From Sphingopyxis sp. FD7 (GTDB taxonomy: Bacteria > Pseudomonadota > Alphaproteobacteria > Sphingomonadales > Sphingomonadaceae), in contig NZ_AP017898.1 of assembly GCF_003609835.1 (NCBI RefSeq), forward strand, positions 1,240,001 to 1,304,000: a DNA stretch of 64,000 nucleotides. The letters run 5' to 3'. The stretch's first letter is position 1. Each line of letters begins with the position of its first letter. Under the pieces are notes generated by a model, which saw only the letters and a list, made by a program, of their open reading frames with translations, made no database searches and was not told the DNA's origin. The position numbers were made by a program, and so were the translations under genes. This document shows positions 52,426 to 59,843 of the stretch, piece after piece.

Positions 52426-52701
52426 ATGAAGAAGTTTGCTGCTATCGCCGTTGCTGCCAGCATGTTCGCCCTCGCCGCTTGCGGTGAAAAGGCTGCTGAA
52501 GAAGCCACCACCGAAGCTCCGGCTGCCGAAGCGGTTGCCGAAGAAGGCGCCGAAGCCGCTGCTGCCGGTGCCGACGCTGCCGCTGCGGGCGCCGAAGCCG
52601 CTGCCGCTGGCGCCGAAGCTGCTGCTCCGGCCGACGCTGCTGCGACCGCTGAAGCTCCGGCTGCCGACGCCGCTGCTGCTCCGGCCGAAGAAGCCAAGTA
52701 A
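52426..52701 (+). CDS. Small alanine-rich lipoprotein
   Basis: 91 residues. Signal peptide MKKFAAIAVAASMFALAACG with lipobox LAAC, then a mature chain made almost entirely of Ala, Glu, Pro, Gly and Asp, with imperfect repeats of AAAAGAEAAA. No folded domain is apparent. GGGAG precedes the ATG. A strong terminator follows, so it is a monocistronic transcript. Function unknown; probably a flexible, acidic envelope spacer. Confidence 0.82.
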   Translation: MKKFAAIAVAASMFALAACGEKAAEEATTEAPAAEAVAEEGAEAAAAGADAAAAGAEAAAAGAEAAAPADAAATAEAPAADAAAAPAEEAK

Positions 52702-52733
52702 GTCACGGCCCTTCGGGGCGTTGACCGAAACGA

Positions 52734-52772
52734 AAAAGGGCGGCCTTCCTTTCGGAAGGTCGCCTTTTTCTT
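52734..52772 (+). terminator. Intrinsic terminator after lipoprotein gene
   Basis: Stem of about 16 pairs (GGGCGGCCTTCC with GGAAGGTCGCCTTT, loop TTTC) followed by a T-rich tail CTTTTTCTTT. It separates the lipoprotein gene from tRNA-Pro. Confidence 0.9.
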
Positions 52773-52835
52773 TGCCCGCGACGCGCATGGGATGGACTTG
52801 CCCCCGCGGCATGTCTAAGGCGCGGGTCCGGTCGT

Positions 52836-52912
<77 letters not shown>

Positions 52913-52942
52913 CTTCCCCTATCGGCCAGCCTTTCGGCGCAC

Positions 52943-54418
52943 TCACCCGGCCGAGGTCGCAATCAGCCGCGCATAGAAATCGATCATCCGTCGCAGGCTG
53001 TCGATCTTCATATGCTCGTTCGTGCCGTGAATCATCGCGGTTTCCTTGAGCGTGAAGTGCATCGGCATGAAACGATACACATCCTCGGAAACGTCGCCCA
53101 TGCTGCGGCTGTCGGTCGCGCCGACGACGAGGAAGGGCGCGACGACGGCATCGGCGGCATCGGCGCGCGCGGCGGCGACGACATATTTCCAGCCCTGCGA
53201 ACGCGTCGAAGACACGCGCGAAGGCTCGTCGGGCGGCCTGGCCCAGCTCAGCGTGACGGGGGCATCGCCCACCGCCGCCCTGGCGCGCGCCATCACCTCG
53301 GCCGAGCTGTTCCATGGCGCGATGCGATAGTTGATGAGTGCGCTCGCCGTCTGCGGCAGCACATTCTCCTTCGGGCTGCCCTCCAGCATCGTCGGCGCGA
53401 TCGTTGTGTGGAACGCCGCGGCCGACGAGGGTGACGCCGACAATTGCCGTTTCAGCACCGATCCCAGCAGCCACTGGTTCGCGACCGCCATCTTGGTCGT
53501 CCCGCCCTTGTGCGCCGCGAGCGCCTCGACCATTGCGGCGCCGGGACCGCGCATCTCGATCGGGAACGGATCGTCGGTGATCGCGAGCACCGCGCGCGCC
53601 AGCGTCGTGACGCCGGTTTCGGCGGGCGGCATCGAACTGTGCCCGCCGGGTGCTTCGGCGGTCACTTTCAGCGTAGCATAGCCCTTTTCGGCCACCCCGA
53701 TCAGGATCGCCGGGCCGTCGATCACCGGCGTATCGCGCAGCACGACGCTGCCTTCGTCGAGCGTGTAGAGCGCGCGCACGCCTCGCGCCTTGAGCAGCGC
53801 CGCCGCAGCCGCCGCGCCCGATCCGCCCACCTCCTCGTCGTGCCCCGATACAAGGTAAATGCTGCGTTCGGGGACAAAGCCGCCCTTCGCCAGCGCCTCG
53901 ATCGCCTCGAACAATGCGACAAGCGAGCCTTTGTCGTCGACGGTGCCGCGGCCCCAGACCGCATTTTCGGCGATCGTGCCGGCGAAGGGCGGATATTTCC
54001 AGTCCTCCTCGGTCCCCTCGGTTACCGGGACGACGTCCTGATGCGCCATCAGAATGATTGGCGCGCGCCGTGCGTCGCGCCCCGCCCAGCGATAGACGAG
54101 CGTGCGATTCGGCAATATCTCGCGCGTCATCGCCTTATGCGCGGCCGGATAGGTGGCCGCCAGCCAGCGGTGCAGCCGGTCCCATTCGGCAATCTCGTTT
54201 TCCGTGGCATCCTGATGCGAGATGGTGCGGATCTGCACCGCCGCGCCAAGGTTCGCGGCCGCAGCCTTCAGGTCGTAGGCGGGCACCGCAGCGAGCCGGA
54301 TGTCGCTGCCGTCGGCAATGTCGGCCGGCGCAAAGGTTGCGGTGCGGATCGCGACGGTCCCGGCGACGATCGCAACGACCGCCAGACCACCGAATAAAAT
54401 CGTTCGCCGCCTGCCCAT
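52943..54418 (-). CDS. M20 family peptidase (membrane-anchored)
   Basis: 491 residues. N-terminal signal anchor (TILFGGLAVVAIVAGTVAI), then M20 dizinc residues in LMAHQDVVPV, WGRGTVDDKGSL, SGHDEEVGG, GATDSRSMG and IHGTNEHM. A lid domain lies between (GGHSSMPPAETGV). Similar to carboxypeptidase S/PM20D-type enzymes; cleaves amino-acid or peptide amides. Lies between two tRNA genes. Confidence 0.92.
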   Translation of the reverse strand: MGRRRTILFGGLAVVAIVAGTVAIRTATFAPADIADGSDIRLAAVPAYDLKAAAANLGAAVQIRTISHQDATENEIAEWDRLHRWLAATYPAAHKAMTREILPNRTLVYRWAGRDARRAPIILMAHQDVVPVTEGTEEDWKYPPFAGTIAENAVWGRGTVDDKGSLVALFEAIEALAKGGFVPERSIYLVSGHDEEVGGSGAAAAAALLKARGVRALYTLDEGSVVLRDTPVIDGPAILIGVAEKGYATLKVTAEAPGGHSSMPPAETGVTTLARAVLAITDDPFPIEMRGPGAAMVEALAAHKGGTTKMAVANQWLLGSVLKRQLSASPSSAAAFHTTIAPTMLEGSPKENVLPQTASALINYRIAPWNSSAEVMARARAAVGDAPVTLSWARPPDEPSRVSSTRSQGWKYVVAAARADAADAVVAPFLVVGATDSRSMGDVSEDVYRFMPMHFTLKETAMIHGTNEHMKIDSLRRMIDFYARLIATSAG

Positions 54419-54488
54419 ATCCCCTCTCCCTTCGTAAACGCAGTGGACCGGCTTCGCGCCGGATATGCAAGGGGAATTGGGCAGGCAA

Positions 54489-54564
54489 TGGTGGGCCCGG
54501 CAGGACTCGAACCCGCAACCTAGCCGTTATGAGCGGCCAGCTCTAACCATTGAGCTACAGGCCC
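54489..54564 (-). tRNA. tRNA with CAT anticodon, probably tRNA-Ile2
   Basis: 76 bases with encoded CCA. Acceptor GGGCCTG with CGGGCCC, D arm GTAGCTCAATGGTTAGAGC, anticodon loop CTCATAA (CAT), T arm GCGGGTTCGAGTCCTGC. The body resembles the lysidine-modified isoleucine tRNA more than elongator methionine, which is a judgement from memory of related sequences. tilS-dependent modification would be needed. Confidence 0.9.
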
Positions 54565-54632
54565 CCTTCGCTACCCGCAAGGGGATGTGGCGGCGATAGC
54601 GGAGCGCGCGGCGCATTGGCAAGCGCCAAGGA

Positions 54633-55655
54633 TCAGTCCGCGGCCTTTCGTTCGGCCATCGCCATGATCTCGGCCCCTGTTGTCGATTCGACCCCGCGCC
54701 GCGCGAGATGGTCCAGCACCGTGTCCCACCAGCGATAAAAATGATCGAGGTCCGCCGCCGTGCGGACATAGGGGGTGTTGCCCGGCTGGAGCGACGGCGA
54801 ATGAAAGGAAAAGTTGAGCACCGGCAGGCGCGCGTCGATGGCGATGTCTATCGCCCGGACCGCGCGATCTGCGGGTATGCCTTCGGGCGTCAGCGCGATG
54901 CGCTCGACAAGGCCGAGGCGCGCGAGCGCGGCCCCGGCGCGCGAACCGCTGCGTGCGACGCGATGGTAGAGCGCTCGCCCTGCCCGCCCCAGCAACCCGT
55001 CGAACACCGTCGTCACCGGCATTTCGAGAACCGGGCCGGCCTCCGTCTGCACCCACCAGGGGTGAAGCGGCGCCGCGCGATAATCCGGGCCATGTCCGGC
55101 GCGATAGTCGAAGCCCGAGCGCACTGACGTGTCGCAGCGAAAGCCGAGTGCGGCAAGCATCGCGGCGCTTTCGCGGCCGAGGCCGTAACGACCCGCGCGG
55201 TAGACCGTCGGCGCAACGCCGAATCGGTCGCCGATGGCGTCGCGCAGAACTGTCATTTTGGCGCGTTGAAGCGCGACCGGGAGGTTGCCGGTATAGCTGT
55301 TGCGCGCATTCACTTCCTCGTCGTGCGGCGGAGTCACCCACGGATGAAGCTGCGCGCCGATTTCGCAGCGACCAGCGGCACAGGCGGGACGCAGAATATC
55401 GACTGCGCGGTCGTCGGCGACGACGGGCCAGTCGACCAGATAGATTGGCCGCACGGCGGCGCGCTCGAAATAGGCCTGGCAATCGGCGAGCGCGGGGATC
55501 GAACCGAGCGCAAATCCCGTGCGCGCGAAGGGCGCATCCCAGTCGAAATCCTCTTCGGTGTCGATCGTCACCCAGAAGCGCGGCCGCTCGCCATCGCCGA
55601 GCCGAATCAGCTCGGACGCGGGCGGATATGCGAAGAAATTGCCCGCAGGCTGCAC
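54633..55655 (-). CDS. Polysaccharide deacetylase-like protein
   Basis: 340 residues, GTG start. An NodB-type fold with FWVTIDTEEDFDWD (paired Asp) near residue 30, GRCEIGAQLHPWVTPPHDE (HxxxH-like site), YRAGRYGLG and LNFSFHSPSL. Similar proteins (WalW-like) occur in sphingomonad polysaccharide clusters. Whether it is catalytically active is uncertain. Same strand and close to the downstream kinase gene. Confidence 0.8.
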   Translation of the reverse strand: MQPAGNFFAYPPASELIRLGDGERPRFWVTIDTEEDFDWDAPFARTGFALGSIPALADCQAYFERAAVRPIYLVDWPVVADDRAVDILRPACAAGRCEIGAQLHPWVTPPHDEEVNARNSYTGNLPVALQRAKMTVLRDAIGDRFGVAPTVYRAGRYGLGRESAAMLAALGFRCDTSVRSGFDYRAGHGPDYRAAPLHPWWVQTEAGPVLEMPVTTVFDGLLGRAGRALYHRVARSGSRAGAALARLGLVERIALTPEGIPADRAVRAIDIAIDARLPVLNFSFHSPSLQPGNTPYVRTAADLDHFYRWWDTVLDHLARRGVESTTGAEIMAMAERKAAD

Positions 55656-55685
55656 CTTGGCCCCCTTGCCCGTTCAGCGCGCGAC

Positions 55686-57329
55686 CTACTCGCCCTGCTG
55701 GAGCTCCCGTTCGGTTTCGGGCTTCGAGGTGGCGGACGGCAGGTGCAAGGTCAAGGCGTTATGCCCGATGTCGAGACGCCCCCCCGCCGCACGGGCGAGA
55801 CTGTCGACGAGGCGGAGCGAAAAACCGAGGCTGAGCACGGCCGCGCCCGGCGCTTCGCCTTCGGGGCTGAAACCGGGATCGAGCAGGTCGGCGGCGTCGG
55901 CAAAGCGGATCGCTGCCGGGCGCACGATGCGCAGCTGGATCATGTCGTCATGCGGCGAATCGGTCACCAGCTGGCCGACCAGGATCCCGCCCGGCTCGCA
56001 AACATCGACCAGCGCAGTGAGCAGGCGTCCGATCATCCGCCGCGCATCGGCATCGCTCGCGCGCCCCAGAAAGGGGCCGCTGCCGACATGCGCCAACGTC
56101 AATTCGATGCGATGTTCGGCCAGCAACGCCGCGAGGTCGGTTTCGACCTGCTTCACGATCGCGGCGACATCGACCGTTTCGTTCGACTCGCGGTCGGGCA
56201 CCGTATGACCGCGTCGCGCCGCGATCTCCAGGTCGTCGATGATCGCCTGCACCGACGCCGCGTCGGCGACGATCGTTTCGGCCATTCTACGATAGGATTG
56301 GCTGACCGGTCCGAACATCTGGCCCGAGATGATCTGCGCAAAGCCCGATATGGCGTTGAGCGGGCTGCGCAGCTCGTGGATGAGCTGGCGGATCGAATCG
56401 CCCGGATCGTCCGCCTGTGGTCGGCCATAAGGCGTTTCATTGTGGTGCGGCCGCCGCGCGGTACCGCGATAGCCGCGGAACTGCCCCGTCGCCGGATCGA
56501 ACCAGGGCAGCGCGGAGAAGCGCCATTCGCCGGCTTCGTCGGCCATTCCCTCCAGCCACAGGCGCGCGCTGACGATCTCGGCGCGCTGCCGAAAGGCGCC
56601 CGCCGCGGCGCCGTCGGTGCCGGGCTCGCCTCCAAAGGCCGCATCGGCGATCGACAGACCGATGATGGCGCCGCGGGTGATGCCGTCGGCCCAGTGGATC
56701 ACGCCATCGGGGCCGGTTTCGAACTGGAAGGATCGCCGCGGTTTTCGGGCCGATGCGGGCTGGCTGCGGCGCGACTGATATTTGTCGATCCGCCGCACCA
56801 GTTCGCTGATCTGACTCGGCGCGGCGTCGGCGACGCCTTCAGCCCGCCGGGTCGGCGCGGATAGCGTGTCGTCCGTCGCCGCCCGCGCCGGGTGCGGCAG
56901 CGCCACTGACGCTGCGCCGAGCGCGGCCAGCGCGCGGCCGACGCCTTCGGGCAGGTCGCGGCGTCCAGCCAGCACCGATCGCGCCATGGCATTTGTCGCG
57001 GGCAACAGCGCGAGCCAGTCGGCTTCGCTCAGGCGCGCCTCGCGCAGAATCGCCGCCGACACCGCCGCGACGTCATGGGCATAGAAGGCGACGAGCGGCG
57101 CAAAGCGGCCATGGCGCGCGATCGCGCGCGCGCAATCGCGGCGAACATCCTCCGGGACATGCGGGCGCAGGACGGCGAGCGCATGCAGGCTGCGCCGGAC
57201 ATCCTCTTCCGCCAGTTGATTGCCGCGCTGCGCCAGAATATCGGTGAGTTGCCGCCAGGCCGTGATGCGCGTACGCCGGTCGGCGGGTGCCTGGCGCAAG
57301 ATGGTCGCGATCATCGAGTCAGCAGTCAC
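55686..57329 (-). CDS. Sensor histidine kinase
   Basis: 547 residues (GTG start; ATG at 57314 alternative). An unrecognised alpha-helical N-terminal region of about 200 residues (ADRRTRITAWRQLTDILAQR, heat-repeat-like DUF2336 style), a PAS-like middle segment (FETGPDGVIHWADGITRGAI), then DHp RQLIHELRSPLNAISGFAQI with phospho-His and a degenerate ATPase domain (SLGFSLRLVDSLARAAGGRL in place of a clear GxGLGL). No membrane helix. No response regulator is adjacent. Ligand unknown. Confidence 0.85.
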   Translation of the reverse strand: MTADSMIATILRQAPADRRTRITAWRQLTDILAQRGNQLAEEDVRRSLHALAVLRPHVPEDVRRDCARAIARHGRFAPLVAFYAHDVAAVSAAILREARLSEADWLALLPATNAMARSVLAGRRDLPEGVGRALAALGAASVALPHPARAATDDTLSAPTRRAEGVADAAPSQISELVRRIDKYQSRRSQPASARKPRRSFQFETGPDGVIHWADGITRGAIIGLSIADAAFGGEPGTDGAAAGAFRQRAEIVSARLWLEGMADEAGEWRFSALPWFDPATGQFRGYRGTARRPHHNETPYGRPQADDPGDSIRQLIHELRSPLNAISGFAQIISGQMFGPVSQSYRRMAETIVADAASVQAIIDDLEIAARRGHTVPDRESNETVDVAAIVKQVETDLAALLAEHRIELTLAHVGSGPFLGRASDADARRMIGRLLTALVDVCEPGGILVGQLVTDSPHDDMIQLRIVRPAAIRFADAADLLDPGFSPEGEAPGAAVLSLGFSLRLVDSLARAAGGRLDIGHNALTLHLPSATSKPETERELQQGE

Positions 57330-57492
57330 GCCAAACCAGCCCCACAGTCGTTGGTTACCCTGTGCTTACCGGCTAGCGTGAATCATCCAGTCACGAAAGT
57401 GCCTTAACCATCCGCGTCGCATTGTGGGACAATTGCAATCGCCTGAAATATAATTATGGTCATCGCGATTTTGGAAAGCGGATGTTTCAACG

Positions 57493-57966
57493 ATGGCGAG
57501 TCAGAAATTCGATCAGATTGATCTGCAGATATTGGGCGAATTGCAGAAGAATGGGCGGATAACCAATGTCGAGCTTGCCCAGATGGTGGGTTTGACCGCT
57601 CCACCGTGCCTGCGCCGCGTGCGCGCGCTGGAAGAGGCGGGCGTCATCCGCTCCTATCATGCCGACCTTGACGCGGCGAAACTCGGCTATGGCATTACCG
57701 TGTTCGCGATGGTCAGCTTGCGCAGCCAGGCAGAAGCCGATCTGAAAGCGTTCGAGGATTATGTCGGCGGCCTGCCCGAAGTGCGCGAATGCTATATGCT
57801 GAACGGCGAAATCGACTTTCTTTTGAAGGTTGTGGCGCGCGACCTTCAAAGCTTTCAGTCCTTCCTGACCGCCCATCTCACTTCGGCGCCGAACGTTACC
57901 AGCGTCAAGACGTCGCTGACGATCCGCACCGCAAAACAGTTGGCGGGCATCCCCGTCGAGCCCTGA
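57493..57966 (+). CDS. Lrp/AsnC family transcriptional regulator
   Basis: 157 residues. N-terminal winged HTH (FDQIDLQILGELQKNGRITN, ELAQMVGLTAPPCLRRVRAL) and a C-terminal RAM/AsnC ligand domain (ECYMLNGEIDFLLKVVARDL). Length is standard. Target genes unknown; it is monocistronic, facing a terminator. Confidence 0.93.
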   Translation: MASQKFDQIDLQILGELQKNGRITNVELAQMVGLTAPPCLRRVRALEEAGVIRSYHADLDAAKLGYGITVFAMVSLRSQAEADLKAFEDYVGGLPEVRECYMLNGEIDFLLKVVARDLQSFQSFLTAHLTSAPNVTSVKTSLTIRTAKQLAGIPVEP

Positions 57967-57980
57967 TCGCCGCACGATGC

Positions 57981-58015
57981 AAAAGGGCGCCGCCTCCGGC
58001 GAGAGCGGCGCCCTT
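57981..58015 (-). terminator. Terminator between lrp-type and TPR genes
   Basis: Stem AAGGGCGCCGC (57983-57993) with GCGGCGCCCTT (58005-58015), loop of 11 bases. Read leftward it is followed by TTTTGC, so it mainly ends the TPR-gene transcript; the hairpin lies between convergent genes. Confidence 0.8.
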
Positions 58016-58034
58016 GTCGCGACGGCGGCTGCGA

Positions 58035-59315
58035 TCAGCCGGCGGTCGTCGCGGTCGGTGCTGCGCCGGCCTTGGCGCGCACCGTCCACAGCTTTGCCAG
58101 CCGCGCGCGGCTGCCTTGCACTTTGGCAAAGCTGGCCGCGGCAGCGTCGCCCTGTCCGGCGAGCGCCTGTGCGACGCCCAGTCGGAACTGCGCGACGGTG
58201 TCGGTCGGCGCACCCTTGAGCGCCGCTTCATAGAGCGGGATGGCCTTGGCCGGCTGGCCGATGCCGACCAGCACGTCGGCGGTCGAACGCGCGGCCTTGG
58301 GATTGTTCAGCGTCGCGGGCTTACCCGCGTCGGCGGCGACCGCGGCGGCGTCGGTGGCCGCACGCGGCGTCTGCGTTTCCAGGATATTGCCGAAATGGGC
58401 GTCGCCCTTGGGAATGACGCCGCTATCCTGTCCCTGGCGGATCACGGCGACGGCTTCGCCCGGATAGCCCGCTTCGACCGCAAGCGCCGCATACTCCAGA
58501 TATTCGGGGCGCTGCGTCATCGCATTGGTCGCGCGCATCAGGCGCAGGATGTCGAGGTTGAGCTCCTTGTCGCCGCCCGACTGCTGCAACAGGATATAGA
58601 GCGTATTGCGCCACGTCGCGGGCGAAGGATAATCCTCGACCCGCATCGTCAGCACGTCGAGCATCTCATTGGTCCGATTGGCTTTCTGAAAGGCCTGCGC
58701 CGGGCGGACATAAAGCTCCTCGGACGGCTTGGCGCCCGCGGCGCGCGCGGCGTCGATGCCCGCCTTGGCGATCGCCCATCCCTGGTCGACCTGTCCGGCG
58801 TTCAAATAGCTGTCCATCAGGATCGCCGACAAGGCCGGCTCGGTCGAGCCCGCGGCCTTGGCCGCTTCGAGCCGCTGGATCGCCTTGGCGTAATTTTTGG
58901 CGCCATAAGCGAAATTGCCCGAATAGAAATTATAGGTCGCGAGATTCTCCGCCGGGGTCAGCCCCGAATCGAGCATTCCGTCGAGCCCCTGCCCCTGAAG
59001 CGCCGTGTCCTTGTTCAGGATGCCGAGCTGAAGCTGATAGAAGGACAGCAGATATTTGTCGTCGGGCGATGTCGCGCTCGCCTGCGCCTCGGTCATCGCC
59101 GCCTGCAACGCGGCGGCATCCTTGGCGCCGGTCGCATCGGTCATCTTCTTGAGCGCGGGAGCGAAACCCTTGCTGGGGCTGAGCGATTTGCCCTTGGCGG
59201 CTTCTTCTTTCTTGGGTTTCTTCTGGGCCGCGGCGGGGGTTGCGGTCGTCATCAGCGCGCAGCCCAGCACGGCGGCCATCGCCGTTGCGGGCATCGAGCG
59301 GAAACGCTTGAACAT
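58035..59315 (-). CDS. Secreted tetratricopeptide-repeat protein
   Basis: 426 residues. Signal peptide (MPATAMAAVLGCALMTTATPAAAQ cleaved after AAAQ region), a Lys-rich linker, then TPR-like helices (YNFYSGNFAYGAKNYAKAIQ, PALSAILMDSYLNAGQVDQG, AVAVIRQGQDSGVIPKGDAH, KAIPLYEAALKGAPTDTVAQ). No enzymatic motif. Likely a periplasmic scaffold; conserved in sphingomonads in the writer's recollection. ATG at 59315 is the first after a longer non-signal frame. Confidence 0.85.
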   Translation of the reverse strand: MFKRFRSMPATAMAAVLGCALMTTATPAAAQKKPKKEEAAKGKSLSPSKGFAPALKKMTDATGAKDAAALQAAMTEAQASATSPDDKYLLSFYQLQLGILNKDTALQGQGLDGMLDSGLTPAENLATYNFYSGNFAYGAKNYAKAIQRLEAAKAAGSTEPALSAILMDSYLNAGQVDQGWAIAKAGIDAARAAGAKPSEELYVRPAQAFQKANRTNEMLDVLTMRVEDYPSPATWRNTLYILLQQSGGDKELNLDILRLMRATNAMTQRPEYLEYAALAVEAGYPGEAVAVIRQGQDSGVIPKGDAHFGNILETQTPRAATDAAAVAADAGKPATLNNPKAARSTADVLVGIGQPAKAIPLYEAALKGAPTDTVAQFRLGVAQALAGQGDAAAASFAKVQGSRARLAKLWTVRAKAGAAPTATTAG

Positions 59316-59477
59316 CGAAATCTCTCCTCTGAAACTCGTGGACCGTCCGCCGCGCACGCACGTCCGGTCGCGTGTCGTTAACGCGGCTAAACCCGTCGCG
59401 TTGCCATGGCAAGACGGCCGCTATCGATATTTCTCTGGATGCGCGCGGCTGAACGGCGATTGAACCCGCCGCGGCGG

Positions 59478-59774
59478 TCAGGCGATCTCTTCGATGACGC
59501 GGTTGATCGCGCGCAGCACCGCAGGGTCGCCCGGCGCGCCCGCTATCGCTTCCTCGGCGAGTTCGATGAGCGGGACGATGCCGAATGTGGCCGCCAGGCT
59601 TTTGAGGCGAAGCGCCGCCATTTCCCAGTTGGCGTCGCATCGCGCGCGACGCAGCAGGTCGGCAAGGTCGCGCGCGCTGGCGGTGAACGCCGTGCGCAGA
59701 TCCGCCGCCATCGCCGGATCGTCGCCGCACGCGGCGCTCAGATACCGGTCGAGAGGGCCGCTGTCGAACGACAT
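59478..59774 (-). CDS. HPt-like protein lacking the phosphorylatable histidine
   Basis: 98 residues, all helical. The HPt four-helix pattern is visible (LRTAFTASARDLADLLRRAR, then WEMAALRLKSLAATFGIVPL and a helix IELAEEAIAG). HPt domains have AxHxLKG at the second helix; here the position reads ALRLKS, with Leu in place of His. It is therefore probably a phosphotransfer-dead binding module. Adjacent to the opposite-strand coiled-coil gene. Confidence 0.7.
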   Translation of the reverse strand: MSFDSGPLDRYLSAACGDDPAMAADLRTAFTASARDLADLLRRARCDANWEMAALRLKSLAATFGIVPLIELAEEAIAGAPGDPAVLRAINRVIEEIA

Positions 59775-59843
59775 TCCACAGCCTTGCCACCTGCGTGGTT
59801 AAGTTTCCGTTTCATGGCGGGCATTTGCTGTTAAGATGGCGGG

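Noticed and set aside
54489..54564. tRNA-Met (elongator) for the CAT anticodon
   Set aside because: Not excluded fully, but the anticodon-stem and acceptor sequence fit the isoleucine-2 type better.
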